Below are positions 23,405-33,441 of a stretch of DNA of 64,000 nucleotides, one piece after another. The stretch is taken from contig CM043962.1 of the NCBI GenBank assembly GCA_014529385.2, forward strand, positions 124,476,470-124,540,469, in the 5' to 3' direction. The stretch comes from Adiantum capillus-veneris. Its lineage: Eukaryota; Streptophyta; Polypodiopsida; Polypodiales; Pteridaceae. A program made the translations under genes and the position numbers. Position 1 is the stretch's first letter. Every line of letters begins with the position of its first letter. The notes below the pieces were generated by a model, which was not told where the DNA came from, ran no database searches, and worked only from the letters and a program-made list of their open reading frames with translations.

Positions 23405-23550
23405 GTCCTGGAGTGAAACAATAGCCTGATTACGCAAAAAAAGGGTTGCCAAAAGGGCGCGTATAACAACCATCTAAAACTTTTGAATGCGCCATCTGCG
23501 TGCCCTTGTGGCCACCCTTTTTTTTGCATTATATGGCCTTGTCTACACCC
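23405..23550. mobile_element. foldback MITE-like element, copy 2
   Basis: Same architecture and core as copy 1: AAAAAAAGGGTTGCCAAAAG on the left and CTTGTGGCCACCCTTTTTTT on the right, with a short central spacer. The outer arms are more diverged. Two relatives 150 bp apart suggest a family with many genomic copies. Confidence 0.65.
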
Positions 23551-24337
23551 CAATATACCAAAAGAAAGAAAAAAGATTAAGTAAAAGAAAATCTTTATGC
23601 AACATGACAGTAAGAATTCCACTTCTTATCACTCGAATGTAATCAAAGCCCCCCCCCCCTCTTTGTGTTCAAAGGTCCGGAGCATTCACTATCTAGAATT
23701 TTCCTATATCATGTGTGTTCACTAGAATGGATTAAAAGTACCCCTTATAGGCCTTATCTACACATGTTTCTGTAACTTTACAAGAATATAAAATCCCATC
23801 TGTGGAGCGCATGTGCTATGCTACGTATACTTTAGTGAACTCCCCATGTCAAAGGCCTCATAAATCCTGTGCACTAAATATTCAGCACTAGAAATTGACT
23901 AAACAAGGAGCCAATTTTTACATCCTCGTGTCCACCTTGTGTTCTTGGGAATGTTTTGGTTAAGCCATTTCTTTGGTATTTGAAACCACATGTAACCCCT
24001 ATTGTTACAGTATCCAACCAAAGGAGTTTTTTGATTAGCAGTTTACATAGGCTTGAGTGGTACATATCTTCTATGTTAACAATGCATGTATTTATAATTT
24101 ATTTTTACACTTTCTCTATCCAAATGAGCTAAGTTCACAAGGTGATAGCTATTGGTATCATCTTTAGCAATACCAAAGAAATAGCTACCAATAGATAATG
24201 AATAGGTATATTTAAGAAGATTTAATACCAAAAACTTGTCAAAACTGCTCAAAAAGGTGGAAACTCAAAGGCTTTACAATATATGTATGATGAAATACGA
24301 ATCAATAATAAGTCACCTCTATACAAGGATTTCATTA

Positions 24338-24420
24338 ACGTAATCACAATCGGGTGATTACGTAAATAACTATCGTATTTACACAAAAAAATCACGTGAT
24401 CACGTTAATTGTTAACGTGA
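24338..24420. repeat. cluster of three palindromes
   Basis: ACGTAATCAC/GTGATTACGT has 10-bp arms and a 6-base loop (24338-24363). ATCACGTGAT is a perfect palindrome (24391-24400). TCACGTTAA-TTG-TTAACGTGA has 9-bp arms (24400-24420). Their words are related (ACGT, TCAC). Confidence 0.8.
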
Positions 24421-24459
24421 CTTTGATGATGACCTGCAAAAGCCTATAGAGCCAGTTAG

Positions 24460-24595
24460 CCCTCCGGGCTTTCATAATTTCCCTGCGGGAACTGCCGGGA
24501 TTTATCTTTTTCCCGGCGGGCCCGCCAGGCAACTACATATACCCGGAAAGCGCGCCGGGAAAACAAAAAATCCCGACGAGCGTAAGTATATATAG
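24460..24595. other. GC-rich segment with repeated CCGG/CCCG words
   Basis: In otherwise AT-rich DNA this stretch contains GCGGGA, GCCGGGA, TCCCGGCGGGCCCGCC, ACCCGG, GCCGGGA and TCCCGACG. It lies about 1 kb upstream of the hAT-type start codon. It could be a promoter-type island or the remnant of another element; nothing decides between them. Confidence 0.5.
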
Positions 24596-25540
24596 TAAAT
24601 AGTGTGCTAACCCCCGTCTTTTAGCTAGGCAAATCCTTGGGGAGTGTATCCGAGTGCCGGGTATTGTTATCTCCTTGTGATTTGACCTAAGGTTACAGAG
24701 TCACAGGTCCTTTTTTGGGCCGGACGTGATTCTTAATTCGGTAACCACTTCTAAAAAATGTTAATTCGTTTACCGACATAAAGGTATGAAACCAAAACAA
24801 CTGAAAACTTGGGGAATCATGATCATTGCAAAGAAGCCATTGGTCCAAATGAGGGTTGTAATTGGTTTTGGAAGATGAGCATATGTAAATGTCTAGTCGA
24901 TAGTCAAGGGTCGGATGTCCTCTACTAGTGTACCGGGCATATAAAGATCCTTGAAGTCTTATATTTGAGTTGATTTACAATATAAGAGCTATAATCCTTG
25001 ACTGGGTTAACAATAACTTTTATATATTGAATTGGTTGCATGGGTGGGCTACAATCCTTCACTGGGTTCAAGTAGTCCCCAATTGGGTGATTATATTGAA
25101 GATTTATTTGCGTTAGTTCATGCATTGGTTTATACAGAGATTGCATTATTTATTACGATAGATTATTAGTGCATGAAATGACCAATTATATATTTTATTG
25201 CTTTCGTTTGTTTTTGTAGCAAATGAAATAAGATGTGTCTTATTGTTTGCAAATCAAAGTGGACATATAAATAATCATTATAATAATAATTGCATAGAGA
25301 GATTCATTGCATTGTTATGGTTATTACACCATGTATAGATTACATTGCAATGTGTATGGTTGCTCACAATATAGGTGATCGATATGTGGATTGACTAGCG
25401 TGCATTCAAAATCTCATATTGTGCATCATGGTTACTTTCATATTGAATGGTTTTTAAATTATAATGTATATTGAACATAAAAAAATTGTTTTCAGTTTGT
25501 AACATCTTGTTCTTTTCTCTTCAATTTTAATTTAAAAGCA

Positions 25541-25906
25541 ATGGAGCAAAATGTGGGCACAAGTGGTACAAAGAAGCCAAAGAATAAAAAAGCTCCTAGC
25601 AAAGAGTGGGATTATGCTCACAATATATGTGACCGATATATGGAGTGGCAATGTAAATTTTGTCACACAACAAAATCTGGCAGTGCACCACGTATTAGGG
25701 ATCATTTCCTGGGTAGCGCTAAAAACAATTGAGAAGAGCTCGCCAAAAAGGGTGGCAAGAAACGACAGATATATAGCTCTGTGCCTTCAAATCAAGATTT
25801 CCCAGAGCCAAATATTAACTCCGCAGATCCTATAGTGATGCCAACTAACCTTGGAGAGAAACCTGCGCAAGGAGAGGAAATTCAAGGCAGTATTCCTATT
25901 AAACAT
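25541..25906 (+). pseudogene. hAT transposase-like gene, 5' part (BED zinc finger)
   Basis: It starts at ATG 25541. The first 63 codons hold a BED-type zinc finger (EWDYAHNICDRYMEWQCKFC, RIRDHF) that would bind transposon ends. A TGA at 25730-25732 replaces an expected sense codon. The same frame then continues (EELAKKGGKKRQIYSSVPSN) to IPIK at 25906, where Gypsy-2 interrupts it. The frame resumes at 34451. BED fingers with a downstream DUF659 and a C-terminal dimerisation domain are the standard hAT arrangement. This could be a transposon or a domesticated derivative; no terminal inverted repeats were identified. Confidence 0.8.
25903..25906. repeat. Gypsy-2 target site duplication, left copy (ACAT)
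   Basis: ACAT before the TG end at 25907 pairs with ACGT after the CA end at 34450, one transition apart (CpG decay is likely). The hAT frame reads through when one copy is removed. Confidence 0.6.
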
Positions 25907-26052
25907 TGTGAGCGGGATGAAAACGCACACAGCGCCTCTATAACGATCCGACACACACTCTTGGGGAGATACACACACACACTATGGGGCACCACTCGGC
26001 TTAGACAACACACCTTTGGAGTGAGAGGAGAGAGACTATCCACTTGCCCACT

Positions 26053-26086
<34 letters not shown>

Positions 26087-27029
26087 AAAAAACTCAGCTC
26101 AAAAGAGGAGAATTTCTGATGTTTAGATACAATTGAGCTTGGGCCAACACCAATGGGGCAAATAGCTCACACAATATGGGTAAAAGATACCAGATACAAT
26201 CACAAACTAGAGCAGAAACTTCGCTCATAGGAGAAACTTACACAGAAAAACAGTAGAAAAAGAGTGAGGAATTTGGCAAAATGGACAGCGCCATCGCGTC
26301 CGGAATGGCCCAAAACCCCAGTCTACAAAGTCAAAGTGCTCAAATCCGACCTCGGATGAGCAGTTTACGGCCAAAACAGGCTCCAAAATGAGCAAAAACA
26401 CACCTGCGGCTGTTCCTCCTCTCTTCTCCACGTTTTTTCTGGTCTTCTCTCTGTTTTTTCAGTTCCCACACTTAGCTTTATTAGTTGGGCACCCTTGGCC
26501 TTTTAGATGATCTCAAACGGACCCCGAACAGGCCAAAAACTGACCCCGCAGTGCATAGTTGTCACTTTTTTGCATCATTCGCACACCTGGCACTCAGCTT
26601 TTTTCCAATAATGCATCTCGCCACCACGTGAAGTGGCCCCAAAAAGTGGTCCTAATGATGACCTTTTTGCATAACTCTCACCAGAAAACACCCACGTTGT
26701 GTCCGTCCTCATCCGCGTGCAAATATTGACCTCGTTCGCCCTCCTGACGCCACTAGATGCCATCTGACGCACCTGCTGACCTCACGTCGTCGGCCCGCGG
26801 ATAGCTTCCTCGAGAAGTTTTATGCGCTACCAACTCCTCCTTATTGTAGAAAAAACACAGTGGTACTGGTAATAGTGAAAATCGATGCACTATGTACACC
26901 CTGTCCTACCTGTACACATGTGGGCCCCACATAACCACCTGGCTAAGGAAAATGGGAAATCCTTTATTTGATGCACCATGCATGTGTATGTACATATGCG
27001 CAATCCCTTGCTCCAAAAAACTCCTGACA
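25907..27029 (-). repeat. Gypsy-2 3' LTR (1,123 bp)
   Basis: It begins TGTGAGCGGGATGAAAAC and ends CTCCTGACA. It carries about 137 bp more than the other LTR, inserted or retained next to a CA microsatellite (about 25925-26060). Confidence 0.92.
26055..26083. repeat. (CA)n microsatellite in Gypsy-2 3' LTR
   Basis: Uninterrupted CA run. The other LTR has a similar run at 33480-33507. Confidence 0.9.
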
Positions 27030-27052
27030 TAATTTGCCCATCCCCTAGCCTG
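27030..27052 (-). other. Gypsy-2 polypurine tract region
   Basis: On the minus strand GGCTAGGGGATGGGCAAATTA precedes the 3' LTR. The motif and spacing match Gypsy-1 (GGCTTGGGGGAGGGCTAATA). Confidence 0.7.
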
Positions 27053-27057
27053 CTAGA

Positions 27058-28141
27058 TCATTCATGATCAGCAGCAGCAAAGAGAGATATGAGACTCGCC
27101 GCATCACAGGTCTCCTCATCCCTCACCAACACTGCTTGATCCACAGACAGCTCATCTTGCTCCACCATCATCAATCTAGCATGATACAATTTAAGACGCA
27201 ACCCATTTACCCTTGATTTATGTAGAACACCATCCAGGTTAGCCAGCTGATATGTGCCATTTAGAAAACTCCACTACCTTGAAAGGGCCTTCCCACTTAA
27301 TTTGAAACTTCTTTTGGAAGGTGTTGTCCAGCTTACTATTGTAGCGCAAAACCAAGTCATGTTTCTTGATACCCTTACTTTTAACCTTTTCATTTATCTT
27401 TGCCAAAGCCTTATCCTGCATCTGCCCATAATGCTCCAATGCGCTCATCCTATCCAACTGAACCTCTTGTAACTGTAAGAGCCTCTCTTTGAATGCATCA
27501 CTAGGCGGCCCAACCAACTTCTCTAGCATCTTTACTGCAGGCAAATCTACCTCCACAGGCAATAGTGCTTCCTTTCCATACACCAAATGAAATGGAGTAA
27601 ACCCTGTACCTGTCTTCACTGACATACGGTAAGCCCATAATGCACTAGGCAATTCCAAATCCCAATTCTTTGCTTGGTGCTCTGTCACTTTAGAAAGAAT
27701 TTGTACCAACTCACCATTGAATCTTTCATTTAAGCCATTACACTGCGGGTAATAAGGAGTGGTATGTTGGTGCTTAATCTTCATCTTTGCACATAAAAAG
27801 TCCAGCAGTTTAGCTCTAAATCCTGGCCCCTTATCCGAAAGTAGCTCAAGTGGCACCCCAAACTTGCAACATATTTCATCGTACACAAATTTTGCCACAT
27901 CCTTTGCAGTGATCTGCTTTACTGCTATAGCCTCTGCCCATCTAGAGAGATAGTCCACTGCAGTCAAAATATAGCTTTTACCCCTGCTTGTGATAGGTAA
28001 CGGGCCTATTGCATCAATCCCCCACTTTTCAAACACATCAAACGCCATAATGGTTTTTCGTAGCTCTGACTTCAACACTCTCTTCCCAAATGCTTGACAT
28101 CTATTGCAAGACCTACACCAATGGTGAACATCCTTGTGCAA
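27058..28141 (-). pseudogene. Gypsy-2 integrase
   Basis: The zinc region ends with HWCRSCNRCQ. The catalytic core is intact: Asp in GIDAIGPLP, Asp in LLSDKGPGF, Glu in NGLNERFNG. ALWAYR, HLVYGKEALLPVEV and a C-terminal KWEGPFKVVE follow. One base is lost at the junction with the upstream RNase H frame near 28140, and a second shift near 27265 moves the C-terminal tail (NGTYQLANLDGVLHKSRVNG) into another frame, ending at TGA 27058-27060. It would integrate cDNA. Against Gypsy-1 it retains the Glu and the 24-bp segment missing there. Confidence 0.9.
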
Positions 28142-29109
28142 CTAGGCCATGCATACCCCTCTTGCAAAATCTTATGCAAGGTGATCTTTAGAGCAAAATG
28201 GCCACCACATGCGCCTTCATGATTCTCTTCCAACACTCTGTAAAGCTCCTCCCGCCAAGGTACACGTCTCAACACGAGATCAACCCCTTTCATGTATAAG
28301 ACATCACCAATCAATTTGTACCTGTATGCTCTACGCACAAAGCCATACTTCTTAGACTTCTGAATCTCCTTTGGAATGATTCCTGTTAGCAAAAACTCCT
28401 CTTCTTGAGCCAAACCTTCCCGGCCATGATAAAGAGGTAAATTGGTCCTCAACACGAATAGCTCCCCAATAATGCCTTGAGCTGCTTCATGTGCCTCTCC
28501 ATTTAGAGCACGTTCAATGTGTTTGATGCTCCATGCTTCAAACTTTTTTAACAGGCCTTTACTTCTGAAGCACATTTCCTTCAATGAGGTGTTTTTGCTC
28601 TTCGACACACCCAGCACTTGCTTCACCACTAACAAGGCATCATCTTTTATGCTCAACCTTCGAACCCCATGCTTCAAACAAATGTGTAATCCGGCTTCCA
28701 ATGTAGCATATTCAGCCTCATTGTTACTATGCGCATCCAATTTGAACCCTCTCTTGCATACTAGCTTCCCCTCTGGATCATAAAGTGCTATACCCCTTGA
28801 AGGTGCATCGTGGCTCTTTCTGTATGAACCATCAAAGAACAACACATGTGCATTGCTGATCTGTGGCACTTCTTCAACTACCTTTCTCACCACCTCTTCC
28901 TTAACAATAAGGGGATTCTCCTTGTAGGTCAACAAATCAGCTAGGGTAGCCCTTGTACTATCTTCCACTAGAAAAGAGAACTCAAACTCTTGCAGCTCAA
29001 TTACCCATTTCTTCACCACATTTGACATGTTAATACCATTAATTAACTGTGGCAAAAAGGCATAACGCGTCAAGAAAACAAAAGGCCGTGGTAGCAAGTA
29101 ATGACGAAA
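28072..29109 (-). pseudogene. Gypsy-2 RNase H end and second RNase H domain
   Basis: After the stop at 29110-29112 the frame resumes (FRHYLLPRPFVFLTRYAFL). The connecting segment (VVKKWVIELQEFEFSFLVED) leads to a second RNase H domain with FFDGSYR (Asp), NNEAEYATL (Glu) and IKDDALLVVKQ (Asp), then the integrase N-terminal zinc region (HEGACGGHF). The second domain keeps at least three catalytic positions, whereas the first has lost them, so this domain is the better candidate for RNA-strand removal during reverse transcription. Confidence 0.85.
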
Positions 29110-29904
29110 TCATCGACAAGCAAATATTACACTGGCCATCACTAGCTCTACTTCCGATAACTTTCTCTCTGCTACCAACTTCACTCGGCTTGCACAATAC
29201 ACTGACCTCATATAATGGCTGCCCTTCCCCTTTTGCAATAGCATGGCTCCAATGGCATCATCCCCTACTGATGGATTTACATAAAAAACTTTCTCACAAT
29301 CAGGAGCCTGCATGGCTGACAACCCCCCTAACACCTCTTTCACCTCTTGAAACACTTCTTCACACTTGTCATCCCATTGCAATGGATCATGCTTTGCCAC
29401 TTGTTGTAATGGATAAAGAAGCTGCGAAGACAATGGAATAAACCGTGCCATGTACTTCACTTTGTGTATAAAGGTTGCCAATTGCTTCGTACTCATAGGT
29501 GATGGAAGAAGAATAATAGACTTAACCTTGTCTGGATCAGCCTCAATGCCATTTTCTGACACCATGTGGCCCAATAACTTTACCCTTGGCTGTGCTAGAT
29601 GACATTTCTTTGGATTTAGTTGTCCTCCACATTCATCATATCGAGCCAATACCATCTGGAGCTTCTCATGGTGTTCAGCCTTACTGCTATAAACACAGAA
29701 GTCATCCATAAAAGCTTTAACACAACTACCAATGAATGGTTCCAACACCCAATTTGCTCTCTCTTGATAGAAGGAAGGTCCATTTGACAACCCAAATGGC
29801 AATACTGTGTAGCAATAGCAGCCCCATGGCATAATAAAAGTTGTCTTTGTGCGGTCTTTAAGAGCAATCTTCAATTGAAAATAGCCTGAAAAACCATCAC
29901 ACAC
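29110..29904 (-). pseudogene. Gypsy-2 RT core and first RNase H
   Basis: Continuation of RT after a two-base GT expansion. It holds DGFSGYFQLKIA, PWGCYCYTVLPFGL and the catalytic box FMDDFCVYS, followed by the thumb (LLGHMVSENGIEADP) and the first RNase H domain. There the usual Asp of the DAS motif aligns with Ser in YVNPSVGDDAIG, and the usual Glu aligns with Val. It ends at a TGA within the RNase H (FACR*FRHYLL). Gypsy-1 shows the same Ser and Val replacements. Confidence 0.88.
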
Positions 29905-31004
29905 ACATTGTACCTCTCATAACCTGCCACTGAATCCAAGATCTGATCAATGAATGGAAGAGGATATGGGTTCTTCTTAGTGGCTGCATTTAAGGGTTTA
30001 AAATCTACACAAATCCTCCACTTCCCATCCTTCTTAGGACTGACTACTACTGGACTCACCCATTCTGTGGTCTCCACAGGGACTATGAACCCTGCCTTCA
30101 ATAACTTGTCCACCTCTACCCGCAAGGCTTCCATTTGCTCTTGACCCATCCTTCTTAGCCTTTGCCGCACTGCCTTAGCACCTTCTTTCAGCTCTATATG
30201 CATCTCTCCACCCTTGAACCCTCTGATCTCTTCATATGAAGTAATGAACAAATCAGGAAAACTAGCCAGCATGTGCAAATATATGTCCTTCTCCATAGTT
30301 GAGAGGTCTCCACTAATCATTTGCGTCATTAATTCCTTCTTCTTTGACAACTCAACCTTGGTTTGCATCAGCCCTTCAATCACTTCATAAGGCCCTTCAC
30401 TTTCATCTTCAACCTCATTCGCAAATGCGACTAAACCACACTCCTGGATTTCTTTATCCATCAAAAGAAATGCAACATCAGCATCCTCATCACTGCTGGT
30501 AGTGCTATCACTGTCCTCATGTGTCACCGTGGAAGAGCCTTCATCACTAGACTCATCCTCATCTTCATAAAGCTCCTCTAATCGTGTCCTTGTGTCCATA
30601 TTATAAAGCTTCTTGGTACCTGTCCTTCCATAGAGGCTAATCATACCATGTCGCCAATCTTGAACAGCTCCCACTGCACGTAACCATGGTCTGCCCAGTA
30701 TAATAGGATATGCTCCCAACCCTGCTGGCATCACATGAAAATCAACCACTGCCTTTGCATCATATGCCTCCACTTCTAAGCTCTTTACAACACCCAAGCA
30801 TTTTACTTTTTGATGGGTTGCCAATCTGATCCAAAAACCTGACACCCCAGCCACTGTGAGACCCATCTTCTCAACACATGAGTGTGTTATGACGCATATT
30901 TGGGCTCCGCCATCCACATAACCTTGTCCCAAATTTTTTCTTTTATGCCACACATCTACTATTGGGCAAATGTCTGGTAGCTCGTCCATTGCCAACACCT
31001 TCAC
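29871..31004 (-). pseudogene. Gypsy-2 protease and RT N-terminal part
   Basis: Same frame as gag, separated from it by a single UGA. The protease active site is YVDGGAQICVIT (Asp-Gly-Gly-Ala), with IILGRPWLRAVGA as the flap/C-terminal motif. An acidic linker (YEDEDESSDEGSS, DSDSTTSSDEDAD) separates it from RT (FPDLFITSYEEIRG, KAGFIVPVE, WRICVDFKPLNAATKKNPYPL). The frame is lost near 29900 where GTGTGTGTGAT replaces GTGTGTGAT, a repeat slippage of two bases. RT continues in the next frame. Confidence 0.88.
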
Positions 31005-32408
31005 TCAACCTCTCTCTGGCTCTTTCTCCATTTGGTTAACCATCCTCTTCCACTGTCGCTTTAGCTTAGGCACCATCTCTATAAGCTGCCCAAAAGTAAC
31101 ATCTACCTTCCTGCTCGTCAGATCCTCCTTCAAGTCATAGCTTAATTGCCCATCCCCTAGTGGAAAATCTGAAACATGAAACTTTCGACGAGCTCTCCTT
31201 TTCCTCTTGGCCTTGACATCCTCGCCTTCATGGCTCTTTCCTTTCTTCTTACTAGGACCTGGGGCACTTCTTCCTTCCTTTTCCTTTATGGTCCTCTTCC
31301 CAATAGGCATCACTAATGTATTCTCTAGCTTTGATGCCTTCTCCAAGGTGACTACACTTAGCACTTTTGTCTTCCCTTTTTCCTCCTGGGTCAGTCCACT
31401 GGTTCCTTCGTCTCCCTTAATTTCGATGCCATAATCATTTGACCTAGTTAGCACCTGTCTTGGCAATGGATACATGTCTCCCCCCATCCTTGGTGGCTTA
31501 TCACATTGCGGGCTGATGTGACCCAACTCTCCACAATTATAACATGTGGTCGTCTGCCTCCAAAACCTACCATTGCTTTGTCCAACACCATTCCTAGGCC
31601 TTTCTTCACCTCCTGGCTGATTTGCAAACCTCCCTCGACCTCGATTATTTCCCACTTGACCTAGCATGTTTAGGCTGAGATTCTTCATCAAATCTACCAT
31701 TTGCCTCATGTCCTGCCTTAGCCCATCATCTTGCACTGCTGTAGTGACCACTGCTGGCATAACCTGAGTAGTAACAGGAACTACTGGTTCATGATGAACC
31801 CCTGACATGCGCCCTTGTAAAGACTCTATAGGCTGAAATTCAGACCTCATTGGCAAAGACTCCACCCCTAACTGGCTCATTTTCCTCAGCTTCCACTCTT
31901 TGTTCCTTGCTACCTCTAGTGCATCTTCATATGTCCTAGGCTTCTTTAGCTCCACTCTCCAACGTATATTCTCCCAAAGACCAGCCAAGAACCTGTCCTT
32001 CTTCATCATGTCAGGCGGGGGTACCTGTGGTGCTAAAGCCTTGCACATTCGCTCCCATGCCAATGAAAACTTACGTATGTATGCATCTACTGGCTCACCT
32101 TCCTTTTGCACCAAAGCCTGTAGTTCTTGCCACACCTTGTCAGGATCTTCTATCTTCACAAACTCCACTTCTAATTCATGCCTTAGATTGTCCCAACTCA
32201 ATCTTATAGGTGGATCAGCCATACGCAACTCCTCTTCAAATGCTTTCGACCAAGCTCGTGCATCACTCTTCAAACAAATTTGGAGAAGGCGTAACATTTG
32301 CGTAGGGTCATGAATCTGGTTGCTAATGCAGGCAACCTCCATCCTTTCCAGAAAGTCCTCCACATCTTCATCACTTCTTCCATGAAACTCCGGATAAGAG
32401 AAAGCCAT
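31005..32408 (-). CDS. gag: Gypsy-2 gag
   Basis: Uninterrupted 467-codon frame from ATG 32408. It has a capsid-like gag region (FHGRSDEDVEDFLERMEVAC, DARAWSKAFEEEL, RFLAGLWENIRWRVEL), a basic Arg/Gly stretch (NNRGRGRFANQPGG) and a CCHC knuckle (CYNCGELGHISPQC). A lysine/arginine-rich tail (KKKGKSHEG, KAKRKRRARRKFHVSDFPLG) follows. It ends at UGA 31005-31007, after which the same frame runs on into protease, so readthrough or a recent CGA-to-UGA change are both possible. It is the best preserved gag in the window. The gag would form the particle that packages element RNA. Confidence 0.92.
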   Translation of the reverse strand: MAFSYPEFHGRSDEDVEDFLERMEVACISNQIHDPTQMLRLLQICLKSDARAWSKAFEEELRMADPPIRLSWDNLRHELEVEFVKIEDPDKVWQELQALVQKEGEPVDAYIRKFSLAWERMCKALAPQVPPPDMMKKDRFLAGLWENIRWRVELKKPRTYEDALEVARNKEWKLRKMSQLGVESLPMRSEFQPIESLQGRMSGVHHEPVVPVTTQVMPAVVTTAVQDDGLRQDMRQMVDLMKNLSLNMLGQVGNNRGRGRFANQPGGEERPRNGVGQSNGRFWRQTTTCYNCGELGHISPQCDKPPRMGGDMYPLPRQVLTRSNDYGIEIKGDEGTSGLTQEEKGKTKVLSVVTLEKASKLENTLVMPIGKRTIKEKEGRSAPGPSKKKGKSHEGEDVKAKRKRRARRKFHVSDFPLGDGQLSYDLKEDLTSRKVDVTFGQLIEMVPKLKRQWKRMVNQMEKEPERG

Positions 32409-33441
32409 GGCTAGAGAACCCCTTCAAACACACGTGCAAGAACCCAAAACTTTTCACTACCCAATCCCTAGAAACTTCAATGGAGCTCAGCTTTAGATGA
32501 GAACAAACACATGCACATCAAATGAGTTTTCATAGTTGATCATCGGAATTACAACAGGCAAAGGACATTCCAGGATCTCTCTCAATCTTCTTGGCCCAGA
32601 CATAAAGACTATGCGCTGCTGGAAAAAGATCTTCCTGGACACATGAACATTAATCTAAATTCTTTGAGTTAAATGAAAAGGAGTGAACTGAGGGCCATTT
32701 TGATCATCCATTAAAGCCAACCATGAATCTCCCAAGAAGGCACACCTGACTCAACCTCTGATTTTGCCAGAATTTCAGCAGCATAACAACATAAATGGCT
32801 CAAAATACCAAAAAACCAGCCATCATAACTTGGGAAAATTTCGATAGAGTTTTCCCAGAAGTAGAGCAATGAGAACCCAAAATATAGACTGTATCTGTAT
32901 GCATAAACTGCCAACAATAGAACCCGAGCATCAAATAGGACTCACTAGTGCATAGCCTATGGCGAGGTCACGAAAAGGGTGCTCCAGCTACCTGTATCAC
33001 CGAAAGGATCTCCACATTTGAGAATCCCCCAGCTCAATAAAAACCTCACGCTATCGACCCTCACACGTAGGATAATGCAAATCACGTATAGTCAAGTCTC
33101 AGAAATGACTATCTTCCAGACCAAGTCTCAGAAATGGCTGGGACTGCCAAATACAACCAAGTATGGCTCCACAAATGCGTACAATGGCAGTTTCCACAAG
33201 TAACGTACAATCCAGCAGACAATGCGCTCAAATAGGCGCCAAGTGATGCATTCCCACAACAACTACAGGTGACATCACTGCTAGTATATCACTGTACTCC
33301 AGCTACCTGTACCTGTGTGAATCACCTGTACCTATACCTGTCCCTGTAACCTGTAACCTGTAACCTGTAATCTGCAACCTGTAACCTCTAATCCCGAAGC
33401 TCGAAGCTCGAAGCTCGAAGCAGAAAGTACTCGAAGAAGAG
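32409..33441 (-). other. Gypsy-2 untranslated leader
   Basis: About 1 kb between the PBS and the gag start with no convincing frame. Short tandem repeats lie close to the PBS (33288-33425). Confidence 0.7.
33288..33425. repeat. short tandem repeats in Gypsy-2 leader
   Basis: Runs of TGTAACC/CTGTACC units (about 33295-33385), then three GAAGCTC units (about 33397-33420). They sit within 170 bases of the primer binding site. Confidence 0.85.

Larger units (their letters stand above)
23551..25540. other. intergenic, no gene recognised
   Basis: AT-rich sequence with a C-run near 23649, a short inverted repeat at 24149-24196 (CTATTGGTA ... TACCAATAG), a palindrome cluster (24338-24420) and a GC-rich stretch (24460-24595). 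It may include the promoter and 5' end of the downstream hAT-type gene. No transposon termini were recognised. Confidence 0.4.

Noticed and set aside
25781-26119. 112-codon frame ending in poly-Thr/His
   Set aside because: It crosses the LTR boundary at 25907 and ends in the CA microsatellite; only the part before 25907 belongs to the hAT-type gene.
33290-33425. CRISPR-like array
   Set aside because: Units are 6-7 bp, contiguous and without spacers; it lies inside a plant retrotransposon leader.
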